Source: Diphasiastrum complanatum (Eukaryota; Streptophyta; Lycopodiopsida; Lycopodiales; Lycopodiaceae). Taken from it: a stretch of 64,000 nucleotides of DNA. A program made the position numbers and the translations under genes. The notes beneath the pieces are model-generated. The model was not told where the DNA came from, did no database searches, and saw only the letters and a program-made list of their open reading frames with translations. The stretch spans positions 1,797,155 through 1,861,154 of the forward strand of contig CM055093.1 of NCBI GenBank assembly GCA_029204225.1, read 5' to 3'. This document shows positions 22,966-32,971 of the stretch, piece by piece (the stretch's first letter is position 1; the number at the start of each line of letters is the position of its first letter).

Positions 22966-23782
22966 TGTTGAATTTCACACGTGTATATTGTCCACTACAT
23001 GTACTTGTGATCTCCTAAGGTGTGTAGATGCACCAAGATCAAGACTAGGTTGAGATTCAAGATCTATCTTTTTTTCTATGGCAAAAACACACTACTACAT
23101 GCATTCAATCACTTCCAATTCTCACTCACACGTGTGGGAAGTGTTCCAAAAGTATTCTAAGTAAAAACAAGCTGCTCTCCTCGGGTAGAGAGAGAATAAA
23201 CATCATGAGCTCTCGGGTAGAGAGAGAAAGCTAGAAATTCAATGACACTCAAAATCCACTCAATCTCAAAATCAATTAGATCCAAAATTGAGGAGTACAA
23301 TGATAGTAGTAGATTCATGAGTTACCACTATGCTTAACTATGATTGGGCCACACTTTGCCACCTCTTAATCCTATTGGACCATTGATCCATGCACCTCTA
23401 AATTCTATTGGACCTTTTTCAAGCAAACATCAAATCCTATTGGACCACTCATGGTTCCACCTCTGAATCCTATTGGACCTCTTAAACTTCATCAAACAAA
23501 AGCATTACACTTGTCTACACTCTAATTGGCACAAGTTTAGAATTTTGGCTCAATAGTGGCATTACAAGTGGAAATGGATAATTTGCCATCTATGCCAAAT
23601 TTGACCCTATCAACATCCTACACCTAAATGCTTGACTATGAAATTCTATGAGACCCCTATATCAAACATTTTTATTTACTTTACAATTCTCCACACGTGG
23701 GAACATCCTCTACACATGTGAGATTCACTTACAAACTTCTATCATAAAAAATACAAAGCTAGAGTTTTGCCAATTTCTCACA
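22966..23782 (-). repeat. family-A 5' LTR, lying in the inverted block
   Basis: An 817-base LTR, TGTTGAATTTC to TTTCTCACA on the plus strand. It matches 27,507-28,324 (818 bases) in opposite orientation along its length. TTTCA (23,783-23,787) follows it, the reverse complement of TGAAA next to the other LTR. The pair are therefore the two LTRs of one insertion. Confidence 0.9.
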
Positions 23783-23933
23783 TTTCATACCATTCGGGTC
23801 GCCAGTGCAGTCACCCAGACTAGCTGGCAGTACTAACAGACCCCCAGAATTAGATCCACCAGAAATAGAGAGAGATGAGACCAGTAGCGACGACCCCTCT
23901 ACGGACTTCTACATAGAAGGGTGGACGATCTAG
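23783..23933 (+). pseudogene. C-terminal part of unidentified frame split by the copia
   Basis: An open reading with no stop until TAG at 23,931-23,933. It is acidic and proline-rich (PPELDPPEIERDETSSDDPS, then TDFYIEGWTI at the end). Its phase is the one that would continue the minus-strand frame at 28,330-28,625 if the copia and one copy of TGAAA were removed and the inversion undone. I do not recognise the protein. Possibilities include an antisense frame of a Tat-type gypsy, an old viral gene, or a host gene. Confidence 0.5.
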
Positions 23934-24175
23934 AGGACGAGAAGCCTAGGTACCAAGATTGATAGAACTGAGATTGCAGTACACCTCCCTGCAGCCGTGT
24001 CTCTGGGGGCCCAGAAAACCCTCATCGGCTGGGGAGCACGGGGTGGTTGGGATGGCCCTCGGGATTGGAAGCAGCATTCCCTGATCACTCACATAAGGGC
24101 AGTGTGGGCCCTTCCCCTGTAGGGCTTCCTGGCGAGACCAATCCCTCGTCGAGAATTTTTTCCCTATCATCTTCC
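23934..24175. other. GC-rich unassigned stretch
   Basis: Locally GC-rich, with a 74-codon minus-strand frame that I do not recognise. Gypsy-4 similarity begins to the right at about 24,176. In the order before inversion, this lies between the gypsy RNase H and the unidentified frame. Confidence 0.3.
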
Positions 24176-25339
24176 TAGTTGATGATCAGAACCAAGCATG
24201 TACAGGACATTGTTAATAATAGTATAAGGTGCTACCTTATATCTGATCCTTAAGATAGGTAATGATATCAGAATATAAAGAATTTGTAGATGAAATTTGG
24301 AATAAATTTTTGTCTGGAAAATCATCAATAATTGGTTTTTCAATTTAATCTGTGTTGAGTCACGATAAATAATCAACATTCATATGACATTTCCCTTGGT
24401 GAAGTTTTACTTGATAAGTAAATTCTTGTAGAAGTAGAATCCATCGAGCAATTTGTCCTGATAAATATGGTTTATTCACCAGATACTTTAGAGATAGTGA
24501 TCAACATGAAAAACGAAAGCATATCCCAACAAATAATGCCAAAATTTCTTAACAGTAAAAATCGTTCCGAGTGCTTCCCTTTCTGTGGCCAAATAATTCT
24601 TCTCTGAGGCACTTAGCTGTCGAGTTGAATAGTGTACGGGATGGTCTTTCTTCGGATCGCCGTTCTGGCTTAGACAGACGCCAATATCAAATGCAAAAAC
24701 ATTGATATAACTATAAAATAGAATAGCCCAGTTTGGTGGTCTCAGCATAGGAGCATTGGTCAACATCTACTTAAGTTCTTCGAATGCTTTCTGCTGTTCA
24801 TTCGTCCACAAGTATTCCACTTGTTTCTTAAGTAGATGCATAAGATCAACAATAATAGAGGCATGATTCTAGATAAATCTCCAATAGTAACTGACATGTC
24901 CTAAGAAAGCTCTTAGTTCATATCGATTTGTTGGTATCAGGAGGTTCTTTATAAGCTCGACTTTATCTTCATCGACCTCTATTCCTCTGTTTGATATTCT
25001 GTGTCCAAGTAAAATTACTGTTTTCACACCTAAAAAATATTTTTCTTGGTGAAGCAATAAACAAGTATCTTGACACCATTGTAATATAAGTTTCAGCTTT
25101 TGTATATGTGTTTTTATATCACTGTAAACATATAAATCATCAATAAAGATTTCAAGAAAAGTTCTTAGGCAGGCAGCGAGAATTAACATCATAATTCATT
25201 GAGAAGTTGTTGGTGCGTTGCAAAGACCAAAGGGCATTTTGTTGTAGGCATAAGTGCCCCAATCTGTAGTAAATGTGGTCTTTGAATGATCCTCCTTTCT
25301 TACTCCAACCTAATTGTAACCAGAGAAACCATCACAGAA
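24176..25339 (-). pseudogene. gypsy-4 RT C-terminal part and RNase H
   Basis: Read from 25,339 leftwards. FCDGFSGYN and KTTFTTDWGTYAYNKMPFGL come first, then the active-site box FIDDLYVYSD (the usual YVDD/FIDD), then LGHRISNRGIEVDEDKVE and FLGHVSYYWRFI. After a gap comes RNase H: APMLRPPNWAILFYSYINVF (its first aspartate now asparagine), YSTRQLSASEKNYLATEREA, and KYLVNKPYLSGQIARW near 24,450. The tail breaks down by 24,176 with no integrase. Stops and shifts occur. The missing RT N-terminus is at 21,680-21,800 on the other strand. Confidence 0.85.
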
Positions 25340-26173
25340 AGTGAGCTAGTCCAAGTCATTCTCAATGGCTTGAGAGATGAATATGACAACCTTGTCCAAT
25401 CCTATGCCATTAAGGAGGAGCTACCAAGTTTGGAGGCCCTTCAAAGTGTGCTTATTTCTGAAGAATCAAGACGAGAGTACAAACTCTTGAGGATGGACAA
25501 GCTATCACTCAATCATGATGATGGCAAAGTTCTATTTGCCAAGCACAAAGAGATGAGTAAGAAGAAACACCATCACTTCTCTAATGACAAAGCTAAAGAC
25601 CAAGATGGAGAGGAGGAGGAGGATACCTCTCATGCTTCTACTTCAAATCTCAAGAAGAAGAAGATCAAGTGCTTTTATTGTGGCAAGAAAGGCCATTATG
25701 CCACCAATTGCTTCAAGAAGAAGAATCAACTCAATCAAGCCAACATCACCCATGAGAAAGAAGACTATACTGCGAGTGATGGAGAAGGCTCTCTTATGGC
25801 ATCAAGCTTGTCCAGTTCCACCTTCAACAAGGATGACTCATGGTATATTGATAGTGGAGCATCTTCACATATGTGTGGCTCCAAGCACTTTTTTTCATCT
25901 ATTATGCCTTATGATGGAGTCAAGAAGACCATATACATTGCAAGCAAGCATGAGTGCAATATTGAAGGAGTAGGGATTATTCCCTTGAAGCTTGCATCTT
26001 CTAAAGATCTCTTTCTCAACAATGTTCTTTTTGTCCCAAAGCTTACAAAGAACATCTTAAGTGTTGGCCAACTTCTTGATAGTGGCTTTGATGTCAATTT
26101 CAATATTGACAATTGTGTGATTAAGAAGGATGGTGAGATCCTTGCATATGGATCAAGATTTGAAGGCATCTAG
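25340..26173 (+). pseudogene. family-A copia gag C-terminal half and protease
   Basis: The open frame starts at 25,286, but its first 18 residues are antisense gypsy. Copia begins at about residue 19 with ELVQVILNGL. A zinc knuckle is intact at C129, C132, H137, C142 (CFYCGKKGHYATNC). Protease DSGASSHM starts at D189, and LFVPKLTKNILSVGQL follows. A stop at 26,171 ends it before integrase. The gag N-terminus sits inverted at 21,801-22,209. Knuckle and protease look sound, so the damage here is mainly the inversion and the missing pol. Confidence 0.85.
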
Positions 26174-26399
26174 AAATTGGATCCAAGTGAGAGTGCAAAC
26201 TTTCTTGATGTTTCTTATATGTCCAATATCTCAAAGGAGGATGATCACACAAGATGCACATATCTTCTCTCTTCAAGTAATATGGTGTATGATTATTCCT
26301 TATTATTCAAAGCATATGTTGAGAAGAAATTCTCATTGCAAAGATTTGAGGAGTATTTAAGCTCTTGAAGGAATAGCACCATATGAAGTTTTATTCAAG
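26174..26399 (+). pseudogene. copia post-protease region, broken
   Basis: Short overlapping frames (for example FLDVSYMSNISKEDDHTRCT) between protease and the next frame. The integrase zinc-binding and DDE core motifs are absent, so at least 600 bases of integrase are deleted here relative to copia-3. Confidence 0.5.
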
Positions 26400-27383
26400 A
26401 TGAAGCCTACGATTGATCGCCTTAGTGAACTTGGTAGTGCTTGCTTTGCACATATTCCCTTGGAAACAAGAAGGAAGGATGATCCAAGCTCATGGATCAT
26501 GATTGGATACTCATCCATCAAGGAGGCCTTTAGTGTCTTTACACTCTCTATTTCAAAAGTGATTGTGAATAGAGATGTCACATTGCATGAAGATTCAATC
26601 TTGGAAGTGGCTAAGATCAAGGCTTCTCAAGAAGCATCACAAGTTATCCTTTTTGAAGGTATTCAAGTTATGATGGGGCCGATGTGTGAGGATGAGTTTG
26701 TTCTTCATATAATTTCAAGAAGATCTTCAAGATGCATGGCCGAGTCTTTATGGCTCATCTTACATGGCAAAGAGGGGCATCTTTCATGTTGTATCGACTA
26801 CAACACATTCATATATGCTTCTCTTCCTTTGCTTGAAATGATATCTTGCTTTATTGAATTTTTTGGATCTCAAAGTTCAAGAAAAGCTATACTAGTTTTA
26901 TATGATGCTTATGGTATGGACATGTTTCTTGTCATTATTGACTTAGATGTGTTTCCAATACTTTTTGAAAGCAAGATATTGTATTGTCAAAAGTATGCTC
27001 TTGGTTCTAGTAAGAACAAGATTAAGCTTGGTACTCACTTTTTTGAAAATCATGTTTTCACATGTTTTGAGGCAAATTGTAAACTCCTCTTGAGATTAAG
27101 TGAAGCATCCAAAGTGGACACTTACATCCTTGAGAGAGTAACTAGCCTAAAATATATCAAGATAGTCTTTGATATTAGGATTAGATCCATCATGGATATA
27201 GTTCATTGTATGTGGACTAGTTCTCTATTTATGGTGCATCCATCATGCAAGTGGAACTTTCAAAGCAAAGATCATCATCAAGCATGGAGGAAGCCCATGA
27301 TCATAGTGGCATATTGGTGGAGCACTCTTCAAAGGCATTGGCAAGAGATCTCTACCAAAGAGATCTTATCATGGATATGGTGA
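26400..27383 (+). CDS. family-A copia 3' frame: integrase tail plus unassigned protein
   Basis: A 327-codon open frame. Residues 1-70 are the end of the copia integrase region: SELGSACFAHIPLETRRKDD, IMIGYSSIKEAF, SKVIVNRDVTLHE. These align with FGCICYVHVPLETRTKED, IMLGYASSSKGY and NKFVVSRDVIFDE in copia-3. Residues 80-327 show none of the RT landmarks (no KARLVAKG, QMDV, YGLKQ or YVDD) and no RNase H, though the 3' LTR follows within 125 bases. The region is leucine/isoleucine-rich and unassigned. It makes the element non-autonomous. It is either a rearranged pol or a captured sequence. Confidence 0.6.
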   Translation: MKPTIDRLSELGSACFAHIPLETRRKDDPSSWIMIGYSSIKEAFSVFTLSISKVIVNRDVTLHEDSILEVAKIKASQEASQVILFEGIQVMMGPMCEDEFVLHIISRRSSRCMAESLWLILHGKEGHLSCCIDYNTFIYASLPLLEMISCFIEFFGSQSSRKAILVLYDAYGMDMFLVIIDLDVFPILFESKILYCQKYALGSSKNKIKLGTHFFENHVFTCFEANCKLLLRLSEASKVDTYILERVTSLKYIKIVFDIRIRSIMDIVHCMWTSSLFMVHPSCKWNFQSKDHHQAWRKPMIIVAYWWSTLQRHWQEISTKEILSWIW

Positions 27384-27494
27384 GGGTGCTGCTATGATGG
27401 ATCCCTTGGCTGACCTTCACTTCTTATGCATACCAAAGGACCCACTCAAAAATATTTACAAACTTCTCAAGTATTTTAGTACCTTTCCAAGCTA

Positions 27495-27506
27495 TTTTTT
27501 GAGGAG
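27495..27506 (+). other. polypurine tract of inverted copia
   Basis: TTTTTTGAGGAG lies immediately before the LTR start TGTGAGAAATTGG. Confidence 0.6.
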
Positions 27507-28324
27507 TGTGAGAAATTGGAAAAAATCTAGCTTTGTATTTTTTATGATAGAAGTTTGTAAGTGAATCTCACATGTGTGGAGGATGTTCCCACGTGTGGAA
27601 AATTTTAAAGTAAATAAAAATGTTTGATATAGGGGTCTCATTGAATTTCATAGTCAAGCATTTAGGTGTAGAATGTTGATAGGGTCAAATTTGGCATAGA
27701 TGGCAAATTATCCATTTCCACTTGTAATGCCACTATTGAGCCAAAATAGAGTAGGGGCCAAACTTGTGCCAATTAGAGTGTAGACAAGTGTAATGCTTTT
27801 GTTTGATGAAGTTTAAGAGGTCCAATAGGATTTAGAGGTGGAACCATGAGTGTTCCAATAGAATTTGAGGTTTGCTTGAAAATGGTCCAATAGGATTTAG
27901 AGGTGCATGGATCAATGGTCCAATAGGATTAAGAGGTGGCAAAATGTGATCCAATCATAGTTAAGCATAGTGGTAGCTCATGAATCTAATAGTATCATTG
28001 TACTCCTCATTTTTGGATCTAATTGATTTTGAGATTGAGTGGATTTTGAGTGTCATTGAATTTCTCTCTCTACCCGAGAGCTCATGATGGTTTTTCTCTC
28101 TCTACTCAAGGAGAGCAGCTTTTTTTTACTTAGAATACTTTTGGAACACTTCCCACACGTGTGAGTGAGAGTTGGAAGTGATTGAATGCATGTAGTAGTG
28201 TGTTTTTGCCATAGAATCGAAGATAGATCTTGAATGTCAATCTAGTCTCGATCTTGGTGCATCTACACACCTTAGGAGATCACAAGTACATGTAGTGGAC
28301 AATCTACACGTGTGAAATTCAACA
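27507..28324 (+). repeat. family-A 3' LTR
   Basis: An 818-base LTR starting TGTGAGAAATTGG and ending TTCAACA. It is the partner of 22,966-23,782, and TGAAA (28,325-28,329) follows it directly. It contains several CACGTG-centred palindromes. Confidence 0.9.
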
Positions 28325-28329
28325 TGAAA

Positions 28330-28625
28330 GACTGGGTGGGTCTCGTGTAATCGGTAGAAACAGTGTAAGTCAGATGCCAGAAACCATCAATAATGAACTC
28401 ATAGCTTTCGAAGTAACTATAGCCCCCACAATGTTGTATTCTAAATATAGTATCTCCTGCTTGTAAGTCAGGGTGGAGCGCCGGGGTATAGAAGTAATAG
28501 TGGGTAACTCCCTCTCGGATTAATTGACAGATATCCCCTAGTGTTGGGTGGAACTGATTCTCATCCATCACGTACAAGGGTCCAACCCCCCACAAGGGAG
28601 GGAGTAGTTTGGTGTATCCTCCATC
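28330..28625 (-). pseudogene. N-terminal part of unidentified frame split by the copia
   Basis: Minus-strand open reading from after a stop at 28,626-28,628 to the copia insertion, about 99 codons. Compositionally it looks like real protein, rich in aromatics (THYYFYTPALHPDLQAGDTI, GGYSYFESYEFIIDGFWHL). It would run in phase into 23,788-23,933 without the copia, giving roughly 145 codons. No start methionine is certain, and an upstream exon is possible. I do not recognise the family. Confidence 0.5.
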
Positions 28626-29599
28626 CTAGGTATCTACTACTGTCAAAATGGGGTCATGTTTGTGACTCAGAGTATGATTTTGGGTGGTTTTGCTCATACT
28701 GGTATTGTTGGTACTTCACCATGGTCGAGGTTCACTGCTAGAGGTCACACGAGTGTGATTACTTACAAATACTATAGAGATCTCTGAAGGGGTACTCAGT
28801 TAACAATCATGAAGTCGTCATCAATTATCTACTTGGAATTCTTCACTAGAGTATTCAGCAGATAGTCATCAAATGGTTATACTACAATTTCTCATGAGTA
28901 GTTCCGTGCAGTGTGAGGGTGCCAATTATACGCGTCGCCTTGTTTGGTAGGCGATACTATTTTAACAAGTGTCAGGCCTAGATATTTCGCTAGGCGGTTC
29001 CAACGATGGAGGTGACTATGACGACCCCTAACCGAGGTGGTGTATCCTAACCACGTATGGTGACAACCCGCTCTTCTATTTCAAAGAGGTCGGGCCACAC
29101 ACAAAAATATCTCACTTTCAAATACAACATCCAACCGAATCTTATGACTTAAGCAAAATGCGTGTAGAGATTTTAACTTCCGACAATGTGAGTATACCGT
29201 GGAGAGACACCATTAGCATGCTAGGTAATTCTACTCACTAGTAGGTAAAACTATACCAATCCAATAGTGCCCATGGAAAAATCCGAAATCGTATGCTACA
29301 ATATCCAAGCTCATTTCAAAATTATACTAATGTAGCAATGCCCATGTAATTCGAAAAACTCAATAGTATTTCACAACATCCAAGCTCAAGAAATAACTAG
29401 TGGATTGACTAACTTAAAAACCTTACTTCAGAAAAACTAGGGAGTGTACCTTGCGTGAGGGAAGAAGCCGGTATGCCAATAGAAGTTCCCCAAGTCATGA
29501 GTTCAAGGGTCCCTTCTTCCAACTTGTAAGGGGCCCTTTGTATGCAATGCTCAAGGGAAGTAAAACGTCCAACTATCCAATGTGGCCATAGGGTAGGTG
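28626..29599. other. no recognisable gene
   Basis: Mixed composition with no open frame above about 60 codons. It may be the continuation of the element or gene that held the split frame. Nothing further can be supported. Confidence 0.3.
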
Positions 29600-29604
29600 G
29601 CCCT

Positions 29605-31594
29605 TGTGAAGGATTTTAGATCATTTAAGATCCAATCCATGTCCCTAATCTTTGGTTACAATAAGGAGCAAACCAACAATCCTGCCAATGTAGAAAAATC
29701 AGCATCTACATACAAAATGAGATGCAAACTCTAAGAGATACTGATCAAACATAAACCAAAATATAAAATATGGTTGTTGTCCATACAATTACAGTACCCT
29801 ACTGTATTTCACATGTGTGGAACCAGAAATGGCAATAAATGACCATTCTACACATAAGATTGCAAGATATCACCAAGATAGTGCACCAATGAGTAGTAGA
29901 ACCCAAAGAGAACCATGTATAATGATGAAATGAGAGAGAGAAGAGAGAAGATGTGCTTTCCATGAGTTACATCTTTTATAGAGTTTCCAAACCCTATTTG
30001 GCCACTTGGCTTTCCCTCCAAAATGTAAATCCTACTATTTTTGGGTCTAGATTTAATGTACCCAAAGTTCAAATTTGAATCTCTCTCAAACTCAATTACC
30101 AACTTTCCCACACTTTCAAAAAGTGTTTATTGAATGTATTTTAAACTAATATAACTTCAAGAAGGTTATCTCTAAGTCTAAAATGAGTTTTGGCCTCTTA
30201 TTGACAATTAACCAAAATATGACTAAACTCGACTAAACTAGTTGAAATCTCTCACACTCTCTCTTCAACTAGTTTTGGCATAGTTTTGACAATAGAACTT
30301 TGATCAAACTTTAGAATGATCTCCATCCTAAGTATAGATCTCCTTTCTAAGGTTCTAAAGTATCTTTCATAATTGATATAGAGAATAGTGTCCAAATTGG
30401 ATGCTTCACTATTTCTTACATCAATTTTACGCATCAAGATATAACTAGAACATGAAAAACCAAATAAAATGTCAATGAAATGATTCCTCCATGCTTAAAA
30501 CTTAAACACTCTTTTTAATGTCAACAAATGAACTCAAGAAGAAATTACAAAGATATGGAACCTCTCAAATCTCTTCTAGCAATTCTAACTAGAAAATCAA
30601 CACACAGAATAGTGAAATCTTGATCAACCTATGATCTATCCTCAATGTAATGATTCTCGCCACTTCCTAAGATTGAAACACACTCAAATGAATTTTTGTA
30701 ACCTCCCAAAATAGAGATCCAATCAAAATTAGGGTTTTGACAAAATCACAAAAAATTGAATATCTCAAATTCTACATGCAATTTCTAAAAACTTGATATA
30801 TCTTCTTGTAGACTCCAATGAGACCTTCCTAATGCACTAAAAAACATCTAAATCCAGTAAGCAAAGTGTGAAATTGGAATTGATTATATAACCCTATATT
30901 GAGTTTTGAGCTACAAAAGATCAATTCTACACATGCAAAAATGCTGATTTTTGAGTAGAGATCAATCTAGAATCCATGTCCCTGATCTTTGCTTACAATA
31001 AGGAGCAAACGAACAATCCTGCCAATGTAGAAAAATCAGCATCTACATATAAAATGAGATGCAAACTCTAAGAGATACTAATCAAACATGAGCCAAAACA
31101 TAAAATCTGGTTTCTGTCTTTACAATTACAGTATCCTACTGTATTTCACATGTGTGGAACCAAAAATGGCAATAAATGACCATTCTACACATAAGATTGC
31201 AAGATATCACCAAGATAGTGCACCAATGAGTAGTAGAACCCAAAGAGAACCATGTATAATGATGAAATGAGAGAGAGAAGAGAGAATATGTGTCTCTCCA
31301 CAAGTTACATCCTTTTATAGAGTTTCCAAACCCTATTTGGCCACTTGGCTTTTCTCCAAAATGTAAACCCTACTAATTTTGGGTCTAGATTAAATGTACC
31401 CAAAGTTCAAATTTGAATCTCTCTCAAACTAGACTACCAGCTTTCCCACACTTTCGAAAAGTGTTTATTGAATGTATTCTAAACTAATATAACTTCAAAA
31501 ATATTATCTCTAACTCTAAAATGAGTTTTGGCCTCTTATTGACAATTAACCAAAATATGACTAAACTAGACTAAACTAGTTGAAATTTGTCACA
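29605..31594 (-). mobile_element. family-B copia deletion derivative with target duplication
   Basis: Left LTR 29,605-30,256 (652 bases) and right LTR 30,968-31,594, the latter missing its inner end and the primer site. GCCCT occurs on both sides (29,600-29,604 and 31,595-31,599): a perfect 5-base target-site duplication. The interior is only about 0.7 kb. It has a 61-codon frame (30,252-30,437) and a copy of the copia-2 leader (30,500-30,967). Gag, protease, integrase and RT are all absent. It must have moved using proteins from elsewhere, or was deleted after insertion. Confidence 0.85.
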
Positions 31595-31599
31595 GCCCT

Positions 31600-31833
31600 C
31601 ATCAACAAGGTGTCCATCTTTCAACGTCCTTTTAAATAGGCAGAAGGTGCACCAACAGGTACACACATTTGTAAAAATTACAGCAAATAAGGATCCTAAA
31701 ACACTTGAAATGATGAGGGAAACAATAGATTATGATTTCATAAGATTAGCACAAGTTGAACCATCAAAATCCATCAAAAATCCATGCTTGAACCTCACTA
31801 AATGGCCCAAATCCTTGAAGAAGGCTTCACACG
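31600..31833 (+). other. flank of the deletion derivative, no gene recognised
   Basis: A short plus-strand frame (31,587-31,838) with no known motif. It is part of whatever sequence received the family-B derivative. Confidence 0.3.
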
Positions 31834-32351
31834 TGTGAAAGTACGGCCTTCCACAGTCTGAGTACTGTACACCAGACCTACATTCAATCCTATAATCATT
31901 AGTAATCACAAGTACTCAAACAATTATGAACATAGAGAGCAATTGCACCATTATGAGAGAAAAAACATGAAATTGCTTGATTGATTTTGGTGAGATATCA
32001 TCACCTATATATACATGATCCATCACGGTTTTGGGCAGGTATGAGTAGCCCTAAACCTATCCCTAATGCTAATTTTGGTGGATCTTTCATCCCTACCAAG
32101 TTAGGGTTGGAATCTTGGAGATCCCTCAACAATGCAAAAATTACCAAAAATAGCTCGTATTTTTTCTCCCTTGTATCTAAGCATAATTTGGACTCATTCC
32201 AAAGGTTCTAACACTTAGGTCTACTTGAGAACATCCTTATGAATGGAATCCTATGCTATTTGGCACGTGTGACAAGCCACATCATGACCATCTAACTATT
32301 TACAAGTCATATGACCAAAACTAGTCAAGCTAGAATTGTGAATTTTTAACA
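31834..32351 (-). repeat. copia-3 3' LTR
   Basis: The inner end is fixed: a purine-rich tract (GTGAGGAGGAG on the minus strand, 32,352-32,362) precedes TGTTAAAAATTCACAA at 32,351. The outer end is placed tentatively at TGTGAAAGTACGG (31,834), next to the palindrome TTCACACGTGTGAA. There is no second copy in the window to verify it. Confidence 0.5.
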
Positions 32352-32365
32352 CTCCTCCTCACTAT

Positions 32366-32971
32366 CTAGCTTGGTTCAATCATTGCTTTACTAATCACTC
32401 CAAGTGATGATCTGAACTTCATAAAAGGTGTCTTTTGAAGTGGTTTAGTAAGTAGATCAGCTACACATTCATTGCTTGGAACATGCTCCAAAGCAATCTC
32501 CTTGGCTTGCACCATTTCTCTCACAAAGTGATGGCATATCTCAATGTGCTTAGATCTTGCATGGAAGATTGGGTTAGATGCAAGGTGTTGGGCTGATATA
32601 TTGTCATTGTAGATGATTGGTGCCTCCTCTGAATCCATGATCTTTAGTTCCACCAATAATCTCTTGATCCAAAGTACCTCCTTTGTAGTGGTTGTCAAAG
32701 CTTTGTACTCGGCCTCGGTTGAAGATAGAGATATAGTTTCTTGCTTTTTTGAAAGCCATGAAACCACACCTTCTCCTATGAAAGTTGAATAGGCACTTGT
32801 TGATTTCCTATCCCTCTTGTCCCCTGCAAAATCTGAATCACTAAATGCATGAAGGTTAATCACATCTCCTCTATATACAATCCCAAAATCCAATGTACCC
32901 GAGATGTATCTTAGAATCCTCTTAGCCTTTTTCCAATGGATATTCAATGGCTTTTGCATGGATTGGCTCAA
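32366..32971 (-). CDS. copia-3 RNase H
   Basis: A 201-codon frame carrying a full copia-type RNase H. Order of motifs: LHAFSDSDFAGDKRDRKSTS (first catalytic aspartate), SWLSKKQETISLSSTEAEYK (catalytic glutamate), IIYNDNISAQHLA (aspartate), NPIFHARSKHIEICHHFVRE, and the end DLLTKPLQKTPF. It removes the RNA strand of the hybrid during reverse transcription. It should be the tail of the long frame to the right, which reads RQILALVYVG-stop where RPDLSFSVCRLSQSMQ is expected. A single-base shift near 32,970-33,000 separates them. Otherwise all catalytic residues are present. Confidence 0.85.
   Translation of the reverse strand: MSQSMQKPLNIHWKKAKRILRYISGTLDFGIVYRGDVINLHAFSDSDFAGDKRDRKSTSAYSTFIGEGVVSWLSKKQETISLSSTEAEYKALTTTTKEVLWIKRLLVELKIMDSEEAPIIYNDNISAQHLASNPIFHARSKHIEICHHFVREMVQAKEIALEHVPSNECVADLLTKPLQKTPFMKFRSSLGVISKAMIEPS

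Noticed and set aside
28330-28625. Assigning the split frame to a pararetrovirus or movement protein
   Set aside because: Composition is viral-like at a glance, but I could not match any diagnostic motif. Left as unidentified.
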